Positions 42,011-48,614 of a stretch of DNA of 51,227 bases are shown here, piece after piece. Every line of letters starts with the position of its first letter. Position 1 is the first letter of the stretch. A program made the position numbers and the translations under genes. The notes beneath the pieces were generated by a model that was given only the letters and a program-made list of their open reading frames with translations, did no database searches and was not told where the DNA came from. The stretch is from Methylobacterium indicum (GTDB taxonomy: Bacteria > Pseudomonadota > Alphaproteobacteria > Rhizobiales > Beijerinckiaceae): contig NZ_JTHF01000125.1 in NCBI RefSeq assembly GCF_001043895.1, forward strand, positions 1 to 51,227. The letters run 5' to 3'.

Positions 42011-42544
42011 ATGCGCCTCGATGCCATCTCCATCGGCAAGAACCCGCCCGAAGACGTCAACGTCGTCATCGAGGTTCCAGTCGGCGGCGAGCCGATCAAG
42101 TACGAGATGGACAAGGATGCCGGGACGCTGATCGTCGACCGGTTCCTCTACACCGCGATGCATTACCCGGGGAACTACGGCTTCATTCCCCACACCCTGT
42201 CGGGCGACGGCGACCCGTGCGACGTCCTCGTCGCCAACACCCGGGCGATCGTCCCGGGCGCGGTGATGAGCGTGCGCCCGGTCGGCGTGCTGGTGATGGA
42301 GGACAATGCCGGCGAGGACGAGAAGATCATCGCCGTTCCGTCGCGCAACCTGACCAAGCGCTACGACCGGGTCGAGAACTACACCGACCTGCCCGACATC
42401 ACGATCCACCAGATCCAGCACTTCTTCGAGCACTACAAGGATCTGGAGCCCGGCAAGTGGGTGAAGATCGTGCGCTGGGGCGACAAGGCCGAGGCGCAGC
42501 GCCTGATCCTCGAGGGCATCGAGCGCGCCAAGAAGGCGAAGTGA
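42011..42544 (+). CDS. ppa: Inorganic pyrophosphatase (family I)
   Basis: Ppa hydrolyses pyrophosphate, pulling biosynthetic reactions forward. The 177-residue protein begins [22 protein letters not shown]. It carries [39 protein letters not shown] with the D-x-D-P-x-D metal-binding signature, and [19 protein letters not shown]. Length and motifs are standard for proteobacterial soluble PPase. The start is ATG at 42011. Two large hairpins follow in the downstream gap. Confidence 0.97.
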   Translation: MRLDAISIGKNPPEDVNVVIEVPVGGEPIKYEMDKDAGTLIVDRFLYTAMHYPGNYGFIPHTLSGDGDPCDVLVANTRAIVPGAVMSVRPVGVLVMEDNAGEDEKIIAVPSRNLTKRYDRVENYTDLPDITIHQIQHFFEHYKDLEPGKWVKIVRWGDKAEAQRLILEGIERAKKAK

Positions 42545-42596
42545 GGCAGGCCAATCAAGCCTGGATCAAGCAAGCCTTGGTCCAGTAAGACCGGCC

Positions 42597-42646
42597 GAGC
42601 AGGGCCGGCGGCGGGTGCCCGGTGCACCCGCCGATACGCCCTGCTC
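42597..42646. terminator. Two-tier hairpin downstream of ppa
   Basis: GAGCAGGGC (42597-42605) pairs with GCCCTGCTC (42638-42646); inside, GGCGGGTGC (42610-42618) pairs with GCACCCGCC (42624-42632). Eighteen pairs in all; no T run on plus. Confidence 0.5.
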
Positions 42647-42678
42647 CGACATGTCCTCCACGGGAGGCCGTCAAGAAG

Positions 42679-42738
42679 AACCAGTCAGGCGCGGGAGACC
42701 TCTCCGATCCGCGAGGGAGATCCCGCGCCTGACCGGTT
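42679..42738 (-). terminator. Long hairpin with 18-bp arms
   Basis: AACCAGTCAGGCGCGGGA (42679-42696) and TCCCGCGCCTGACCGGTT (42721-42738) pair at 17 of 18 positions around a 24-base loop that has its own 5-bp inner stem. Read on minus it ends GGTTCTTCTT, so it suits the small gene at 42918. Confidence 0.55.
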
Positions 42739-42917
42739 TGGAGCGCGGGCCGTGCGGACGTGTCTCCACGGGGTTCGACGGCGCGCCGGATGCCGCTCTC
42801 GGGCGGGGCCGCCCTGGCCTGTCGCAAGCCGCTCGAAACGATCGTCCGGCCCGTCGCGGACGGGAAGGGGGCGCCACGCCGCACAGCCGGCGCCCGGGCT
42901 CTCCGCAGAAGCGGTTC

Positions 42918-43115
42918 TCAGACCGCCCGTGCTTCCGCGGCCCGCGGCTTCTTCACCGCATCGTTGTAGGGCGCGTTGTAGGCCCGGCGCACCGAGGCCC
43001 AGTAGGCCTCGCGCTCGTGGGCCGGCAGGCGGCCGAGCGCGGCATTGAGCGCGGCCTCGCCGGCGGCTTCCAGCCCGCGCAGCTGGTCCGGGGTGACGTC
43101 GTGAACGGTGGTCAT
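42918..43115 (-). CDS. Small 65-residue helical protein
   Basis: A 65-residue acidic/alanine-rich protein, MTTVHDVTPDQLRGLEAAGE, with LPAHEREAYWASVRRAYNAP and a basic tail (VKKPRAAEARAV). No membrane segment, signal peptide or known motif. The start is ATG at 43115. The composition and a strong downstream hairpin favour a real gene. The function is unknown. Nothing connects it firmly with the unknown gene divergently placed at 43309. Confidence 0.6.
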   Translation of the reverse strand: MTTVHDVTPDQLRGLEAAGEAALNAALGRLPAHEREAYWASVRRAYNAPYNDAVKKPRAAEARAV

Positions 43116-43308
43116 CGTGAGGGGTCCCGAGCCCGGTTGGGTTCGGCGGCCACCATGCCACAAGCACGGCCGTTCCGCACGCTTCCGCTTGCCGCGCGAC
43201 CGCGTCGCCCTACAGCATTTTTTCGGCGGACGATCCCGATTCGTGACGGCTCGCGCGGGGTGGCGTCGTCGCGGTGACCGTCCCCGCCGTTCAGCGACCG
43301 GGGGCGCC

Positions 43309-43779
43309 ATGAGCCGGCACTACCGCATCTTCGCCGACTATCATCAAATCTATCTGTGGGATCACGGGGTGCGCCCGGACGCGCCGACGGACTACACGGA
43401 CGCCGATACGGTGCGCCGGATCAAGGCGGCGCCCTTCGTGGTCGTCATCCAGCCCGAGCGGAACACGGAGGTCCCCGTCGCGATCGAGGTGGTGCGGACG
43501 GCGCCGCCCCTCGACCTGGACCGGTGGGACCACGTCGCCGAAGCGAGCCTCGCCCTTCCCTCCGGCCGGCTCGAGATCCACGAATGCACGGGCGGGTCGG
43601 TCGACATCCTCTCCGTTCCGCCCGGAACCTACCGGGTGCGGACCGCCCATGGCGGCCTCGCCACGATCGACCCGGACGGGCTCGACGGCCGGGACCATTA
43701 CCGGATCGTCCTGTGGCCGGCGCCTGTCGCGGAGATCGCGATCCTGAAGCAATACACCGGTCCGCGCGACGCGCCCTGA
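43309..43779 (+). CDS. Unknown soluble beta-rich protein
   Basis: A 156-residue protein, MSRHYRIFADYHQIYLWDHG, then FVVVIQPERNTEVPVAIEVV, LDRWDHVAEASLALPSGRLE, VDILSVPPGTYRVRTAHGGL and DGRDHYRIVLWPAPVAEIAI. The alternating hydrophobic pattern suggests a beta-sandwich. The ADYHQIYLWD opening vaguely recalls ComJ-type nuclease-inhibitor/immunity proteins, but I do not assign that. No partner nuclease is nearby. ATG at 43309 follows CGGGGGCGCC. It is convergent with the small exported protein at 43804. Confidence 0.7.
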   Translation: MSRHYRIFADYHQIYLWDHGVRPDAPTDYTDADTVRRIKAAPFVVVIQPERNTEVPVAIEVVRTAPPLDLDRWDHVAEASLALPSGRLEIHECTGGSVDILSVPPGTYRVRTAHGGLATIDPDGLDGRDHYRIVLWPAPVAEIAILKQYTGPRDAP

Positions 43780-43803
43780 CCGCCCCGCGCCCGGCGTCGA
43801 GCC

Positions 43804-44097
43804 TCAGCGCGTGCCGCCCTTGGAGCCGGACAGGAACGGGTTGCGGTCCGCGGCCCGGGCGGCGCTCGGCGGCAGGCCGTCGGCCTCCCGCGGCCGGTCC
43901 CAGGCGGGGAGGGGTGCGCCGGGCGGCGCGGCGCCGGCATTCCGTTCCCTGCTCCAGCCGTAGCCGGCGTTGATCCCGGCATAGAAGCCGGTGAAGTCCT
44001 CGGCCGCCGCCGGCGTGGCGAGGATGCCCGCCAGGGCGAGCCCTGCCAGAACGGCGCGCAAACGGAAAGGAGCGGCGGCCAAGGGCCACCGCTCCAT
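43804..44097 (-). CDS. Small exported protein resembling the start of an Omp25/31-type barrel
   Basis: A 97-residue protein with a signal peptide (LRAVLAGLALAGILATPAAA). DFTGFYAGINAGYGWSRERN follows, which is how Hyphomicrobiales Omp25/Omp31-like beta-barrels begin after cleavage. Only about 55 further residues, proline- and alanine-rich, follow before the stop, far short of a barrel. It may be a truncated relic or a small secreted protein. ATG at 44097 is preferred; GTG at 44130 is in frame. It lies just downstream of the cold-shock gene on the same strand. Confidence 0.6.
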   Translation of the reverse strand: MERWPLAAAPFRLRAVLAGLALAGILATPAAAEDFTGFYAGINAGYGWSRERNAGAAPPGAPLPAWDRPREADGLPPSAARAADRNPFLSGSKGGTR

Positions 44098-44136
44098 CCG
44101 TATCAGTCGATCATCCGTGCTGAGTTGCACCGAGGA

Positions 44137-44910
44137 TCAGTCGACGCTGATGCTCTGAGCCTCGCGGCCCTTCATGCCTTCGACCACGCCCATGGTGACG
44201 GGCTGGCCCTCAGCGAGGGACTCGAGGCCGGCGCGGGCGAGCGCCGAGCGGTGGATGAAGACATCCTTGCCGCCGTCGTTCACCGACACGAAGCCGAAGC
44301 CCTTGGCCGGATCGTACCACTTCACGGTGCCGGTCATCTCGGTCGAGGGACCGGAGGCGAAGCGGCCACCGCCGCCGGCGCCACGCTCGGGACGGTCGCC
44401 GAAGCCACCACCGAAGCCGCCGCTGCGCGGGGGACGGGGATCGCGACGGACCGGAGCCTCGGCCGTGCTGGTGTCGACGCTGGTGATGTTGGTCACCTGC
44501 GGGCCCTTCTGGCCCTGCGCGGTCTGGACGCTCAGGCGGGTGCCCGGCATCAGATCGGCGTGACCAGCCGCCTCGACGGCGCGAATGTGGAGGAAGGCGT
44601 CGCCCGAGCCGTCGCCGAGCTCGACGAAGCCAAAGCCCTTCTCCTTGTTGAACCACTTGACCGTCGCGTCACGCTCCGGCCCGGACGGGGCAGCGCTGCG
44701 CGGGCCGCCGCGGTCGAAGCCACCGCCGCCGCCGCCGAAGCCGCCGCCGCCGTAACCGCCACCACCGCCGCCGTAGCCACCGCCACCGCCGCCACCATAG
44801 CCACCGCCGTAGCCGCTGCCCTGCGGGGCCTGATCAGGCCACCGCGGCTCGCCACCACCCTCGTCGAAGCCGCGACGGCGCGGCTCCCTGAAATCACGAC
44901 CACGTCCCAT
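44137..44910 (-). CDS. Double cold-shock-domain protein with Gly/Tyr-rich segment
   Basis: A 257-residue RNA/ssDNA-binding protein with two cold-shock domains. The first is about 82-147 (ATVKWFNKEKGFGFVELGDG, with HIRAVEAAG), the second about 190-257 (TGTVKWYDPAKGFGFVSVND, DVFIHRSALARAG). Both keep RNP1 KGFGFV. Before the first domain lies a low-complexity stretch (about 31-65) of GYGGG repeats, and a G/R/F-rich linker joins the domains. Twin-CSD proteins are common in Hyphomicrobiales, but the GYGGG region is unusually long. ATG at 44910 with GGCGAG upstream is the start. The 445-bp upstream gap could hold a long 5' leader. Confidence 0.93.
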   Translation of the reverse strand: MGRGRDFREPRRRGFDEGGGEPRWPDQAPQGSGYGGGYGGGGGGGYGGGGGGYGGGGFGGGGGGFDRGGPRSAAPSGPERDATVKWFNKEKGFGFVELGDGSGDAFLHIRAVEAAGHADLMPGTRLSVQTAQGQKGPQVTNITSVDTSTAEAPVRRDPRPPRSGGFGGGFGDRPERGAGGGGRFASGPSTEMTGTVKWYDPAKGFGFVSVNDGGKDVFIHRSALARAGLESLAEGQPVTMGVVEGMKGREAQSISVD

Positions 44911-45355
44911 TAGAAGCTCGCCAAAACGTAAAAACCGCCGACCACCCTTGTACCCCGGTGCGCTCTGTGCCTGACAGCGGACGCCTCGAGATCGTTCCAT
45001 TCCCGGTTGCGGTGACCAAGATGACCGCCACACTCCTGACGCAACTCAGACCGTCCCGCAAGGCGGATCTGCCACGTGTGACGATGACGAGGGTTACTTT
45101 CTCACGTCGCGAAGCGGATTGACAGCCCGATTCGGCACCTTTTCCCCGTGTCCTTCCCGCACCAGTGTGGCACCCGTGCAAGCCTCGTGGCACGAAGGCC
45201 GAACGCTGCCCCAGGGGCACCCGAAGCTCCTGATTCGGAGCGTTTTCCGACGGCCGGGACCCCCGGTGACGAACGGCGCGTTGCGCCACCGACCGCTCCG
45301 GCCGACCTCCCCACCGGGGCCGGCCCGGCTCCATTTAACCTTCGTCGAGGTTCCG
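44911..45355. other. Gene-free 445-bp divergent region between the cold-shock gene and selO
   Basis: Both genes point outward. No convincing coding or RNA gene is visible. An exact TTGACA at 45119-45124 on plus could be a -35 for selO, but no good -10 follows. A long cold-shock leader RNA on minus is possible. Confidence 0.45.
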
Positions 45356-46789
45356 ATGCCGGCCACCCCGTACCGCCCGTCGCGCCGCCACGCCGATCTC
45401 GGGCCCGATTTCTACGACGTGGTGGCGGCGGCCCGCTTCCCGGCCCACATCCTGCGCCACCGCAACCGGCCCTGGGCCGCGCGGGTCGGCCTCGATTCTC
45501 TGACCGACGAGGAGTGGATCGCGCATTTCGGCCGCTTCGTGCCGCTCCCCGGCAGCTTTCCCGAGCCGCTGGCCCTGCGCTACCACGGCCACCAGTTCCG
45601 CAGCTACAACCCGGAGATCGGCGACGGCCGCGGCTTCCTGTTCGCGCAACTCCACGATCTCGCCGACGGGCGCCTGCTCGATCTCGGCACCAAGGGCAGC
45701 GGGCGCACGCCCTGGTCGCGCACCGCCGACGGCCGCCTGACCCTCAAGGGCGGGGTGCGCGAGGTGCTCGCCACCACGATGCTGGAGGCGCTCGGCGTCG
45801 AGACCTCGAAGTCATTCAGCCTGGTCGAGACCGGGGAAGCGCTGGTGCGCGGCGACGAGCCGTCGCCGACGCGCTCGGCGGTGCTGGTGCGCCTCAGCCA
45901 CTCGCATATCCGCATCGGCACCTTCCAGCGCTTCCGCGCCTACGACGACACGGCCAACCTCCTGCGCCTCCTCGACCATACGATCGCGACCTACCGGCCG
46001 GAGGCCTGGCGCGACGACCCGGCCGACCGGGCCGCAACCTTCCTCGCCGATGTCTGCCGGCGCGTCGCCCGGATGGGCGCGCAGTGGATGGCCGCCGGCT
46101 TCGTGCACGGGGTGCTCAACACCGACAACATCAACGTGACGGGCGAAAGCTTCGATTACGGCCCGTGGCGCTTCGCCCCGGTCAACGATCCGGGCTTCAC
46201 CGCGGCCTATTTCGACGAGTACGGCCTCTACGCCTTCGGCCGCCAGCCGGAGGCCCTGGGCTGGAACCTCGCCAGGCTCGCCGAGTGCCTGCTGCCGCTC
46301 TCCGACGAGGCCAGGCTCGGGGCGGCCATGGACGTCTACGGTCCGGCGCTCCAGGACGCCTTCGCCGACGCGATCCTGCGCCGGCTCGGCCTCGCACGGC
46401 CGGACGACGAAGCGGCGATGCACGCCCTCGTCGGTGCGTTCTGGGCCTTTTTGCAGACGAGCCGGGCGCCGTTCGAGCAGGTCTTCTTCGACTGGTACGG
46501 GGGCCTGGCGAGCCGGGACCGCGCCGCCCGCAGCCCGGCCGCCGCGCATTACGCCGGCGAGGGGTTTGCCCGGGTGCGCCAGGCGCTCGCCGCCCTCTCG
46601 CCCGATCCCGCCATCCGGCTCGACCACCCGTATTTCGCGCGAGCGACGCCCTGCACGATGCTGATCGACGAGGTCGAGGCCCTGTGGGCGCCGATCGCCG
46701 AGGGCGACGACTGGTCGGCCTACCACGCCAAGCTCGCGGCGATCGACACGATGGCGGAGGCCTACGGCACCCGGCCGGCGGCGCCCTGA
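45356..46789 (+). CDS. selO: Protein adenylyltransferase SelO (YdiU family)
   Basis: SelO is a pseudokinase-fold enzyme that transfers AMP to Ser/Thr/Tyr of proteins in redox homeostasis. The 477-residue protein shows LALRYHGHQFRSYNPEIGDG, LLDLGTKGSGRTPWSRTADG, GGVREVLATTMLEALGV, HSHIRIGTFQRF, HGVLNTDNINVTGESFDYGP and FDWYGGL. These are the nucleotide-binding and metal-binding blocks of the family. No selenocysteine or terminal C-x-x-U is present, as usual in bacteria of this group. The start is ATG at 45356. Its last 28 bases overlap the 3' end of the convergent ABC binding-protein gene. Confidence 0.96.
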   Translation: MPATPYRPSRRHADLGPDFYDVVAAARFPAHILRHRNRPWAARVGLDSLTDEEWIAHFGRFVPLPGSFPEPLALRYHGHQFRSYNPEIGDGRGFLFAQLHDLADGRLLDLGTKGSGRTPWSRTADGRLTLKGGVREVLATTMLEALGVETSKSFSLVETGEALVRGDEPSPTRSAVLVRLSHSHIRIGTFQRFRAYDDTANLLRLLDHTIATYRPEAWRDDPADRAATFLADVCRRVARMGAQWMAAGFVHGVLNTDNINVTGESFDYGPWRFAPVNDPGFTAAYFDEYGLYAFGRQPEALGWNLARLAECLLPLSDEARLGAAMDVYGPALQDAFADAILRRLGLARPDDEAAMHALVGAFWAFLQTSRAPFEQVFFDWYGGLASRDRAARSPAAAHYAGEGFARVRQALAALSPDPAIRLDHPYFARATPCTMLIDEVEALWAPIAEGDDWSAYHAKLAAIDTMAEAYGTRPAAP

Positions 46790-48444
46790 GGGGGGCTCCC
46801 CGGGCCCGGGCCGGCCTCGGGGCCGCGCAGGCCGACACCGCGGAACAGGTGCCGGCCGAGGGGATCCATGCGGTAGCCGGTGACCTCCCGGCGCGCCGCC
46901 ACGAACACCGCCGAATGGGCGATCGGCACCCAGGGCACCTCGCGCCGGACGATGCCTTGCGCCTCCCGGTAGAGCGCCGCCCGGGCCTCCTGGTCCGGCA
47001 GGCGCCGGGCCCGGGTCACCAGGGCGTCGAAGGCGGGATCGCACCAGCGCGCGACATTGCTGCCGCCGGGCCGGGCCGGCGCGCAGGCGAGGAGGACGCC
47101 GAGAAAGTTGTCGGGGTCGCCGTTGTCGGCGGTCCAGCCGAACAGGGCCATCGCCGGCACGCCGGCCAGCATCTTGGCCCGGTAGGCGGCCCAGTCGTCG
47201 GTCAGGAGGCGCAACCTGATGCCGATCCGGGCGAGGTCGGCCTGGATCATGTCGGCGACGCGCCGGCCGTTCGGGTTGTAGGCCCGGCTCACCGGCGGGT
47301 ACCACAGCTCGGCCTCGAAGCCGGAGGGGAAGCCGGCTTCGGCGAGGAGCCGCTGCGCCGCCGGCCGGTCGAGGGGCGGGTCGGCGAGGGCCGGGTCGTG
47401 CCCCCACAGGTTCGGCGGCAGGGGCGAGCGGGCGACCGTGCCGCCCGGCCCGTAGACGCCCGCGACGATCGCCGCCTTGTCGATCGCCATCGCGACGGCG
47501 CGGCGCACCCGCAGGTCGTCGAAGGGCGGGCGCGTGACGTTGAGGGCGAGGTAGCCGACGTTCAGCTCCTCCTCCCGCATCAGCGTCAGCGCCGGATCGG
47601 CCTGGATCGCGTCGAGGTCGGCGGGGTTGGGGAACGGCATCAGGTGGCACTCGCCGGCCCGGACCTTGGCGAGGCGCACCGCCGCGTTCGGGGTGATCGA
47701 GAAGACCAGGCTGTCGATCGGCGGGCGCCCGCCCCAGTGCTCCGGGAAGGCGCGGTAGCGCAACGCGACGTCGGGCTGGTACGCCGCGAAGCTGAACGGG
47801 CCGGTGCCGATCGGCTCGCGGTCGAAGCGCTCGGCCTCGCCGGCCGCCGCGAGCGTCGCGGCGTATTCCGCCGATTGCACGGCGCCGAGCGTCATGGCGA
47901 TGTTCGGCAGGAAGGTGGCGTCGGCCTCGCGCAGGCGCACCCGCACCGTACGGGCATCCACGGCCTCGACGGCCTCGATCAGGTCGGGCAGGCCGAGATC
48001 GCGGAAATAGGCGTAATGCCCGCCCGAGACGCCGTGGAACGGGTGATCCTCCCGCCATTGCCGGGAGATCGAGAACACCACGTCCTCGGCGGCGAGCGGC
48101 CGGCTCGGACGGAACCGGGCATTGCGGTGGAAGGGGACGCCGGAACGCAGGGTGAAGGTGTAGCTGCGCCCGTCCGGCGAGACCGTCCAGGATTCGGCGA
48201 GGCTCGGCCGGATCGTGGTGGTGCCGGGCTCGAACGCCACCAGCGTGTCGAAGACCGGCCAGGCCGCATCCATCCCGGTCGTCGTGGTCACGAGTTGCGG
48301 GTTGAGCGATTCCGGGTTGCCCTCGGAGCAGAACACCAGCGTCCGGGCGGTGGCCGGCGGGCCGAGGAGCAGGAGGGCGGCGAGCCCCGCCGCCCGAGAC
48401 AGCCTCGCTCCGCGCAGAACCCCACCGCTTCGTCGATTCGTCAC
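46762..48444 (-). CDS. ABC transporter periplasmic substrate-binding protein (peptide type, SBP family 5)
   Basis: A 560-residue DppA/OppA/SapA-like binding protein with a signal peptide (RAAGLAALLLLGPPATARTL). Features are LVFCSEGNPESLNPQLVTTT, LAESWTVSPDGRSYTFTLRSG-VPFH, the family-5 signature region AAEDVVFSISRQWR, GTGPFSF, LALNVTRPPFDDLRVRRAVA-MAID and a C-terminal IVRREVPWVPIAHS. The mature N-terminus resembles DppA/SapA-type peptide binders. No permease or ATPase genes are adjacent, so it may serve a transporter elsewhere. GTG at 48444 is the start. It overlaps selO tail to tail. Confidence 0.92.
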   Translation of the reverse strand: MTNRRSGGVLRGARLSRAAGLAALLLLGPPATARTLVFCSEGNPESLNPQLVTTTTGMDAAWPVFDTLVAFEPGTTTIRPSLAESWTVSPDGRSYTFTLRSGVPFHRNARFRPSRPLAAEDVVFSISRQWREDHPFHGVSGGHYAYFRDLGLPDLIEAVEAVDARTVRVRLREADATFLPNIAMTLGAVQSAEYAATLAAAGEAERFDREPIGTGPFSFAAYQPDVALRYRAFPEHWGGRPPIDSLVFSITPNAAVRLAKVRAGECHLMPFPNPADLDAIQADPALTLMREEELNVGYLALNVTRPPFDDLRVRRAVAMAIDKAAIVAGVYGPGGTVARSPLPPNLWGHDPALADPPLDRPAAQRLLAEAGFPSGFEAELWYPPVSRAYNPNGRRVADMIQADLARIGIRLRLLTDDWAAYRAKMLAGVPAMALFGWTADNGDPDNFLGVLLACAPARPGGSNVARWCDPAFDALVTRARRLPDQEARAALYREAQGIVRREVPWVPIAHSAVFVAARREVTGYRMDPLGRHLFRGVGLRGPEAGPGPGSPPQGAAGRVP

Positions 48445-48614
48445 GGGCGTCGATCCCTCGCAAGCGGCGGCGGCGCCGTGCGGCCGGTCCAGGTCGGCGA
48501 GTACACACCGAACGGCCAGACTTCGAAAGCGCCACGGCGCGGCGTCACTCTCCTGAATGACGTGCGACTCGCATCGGCCCTTGAGCCACGCTCGCCCACA
48601 CGCCGCAGGCCGCC

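Larger units (their letters stand above)
42545..42917. other. Gene-free 373-bp region with two long hairpins
   Basis: Between ppa (plus) and the small minus-strand gene at 42918 no protein gene is convincing. It holds a two-tier hairpin at 42597-42646 and an 18-bp-arm hairpin at 42679-42738. Terminators are the simplest reading; a small structured RNA is possible. Confidence 0.5.

Noticed and set aside
43309..43779. Unknown gene considered as a ComJ-like nuclease inhibitor
   Set aside because: Only the opening residues are suggestive and no NucA-like nuclease is nearby, so it is left unassigned.
45119..45124. Exact TTGACA upstream of selO as a housekeeping -35
   Set aside because: No acceptable -10 is present at 16-18 bp, so I do not call a promoter.
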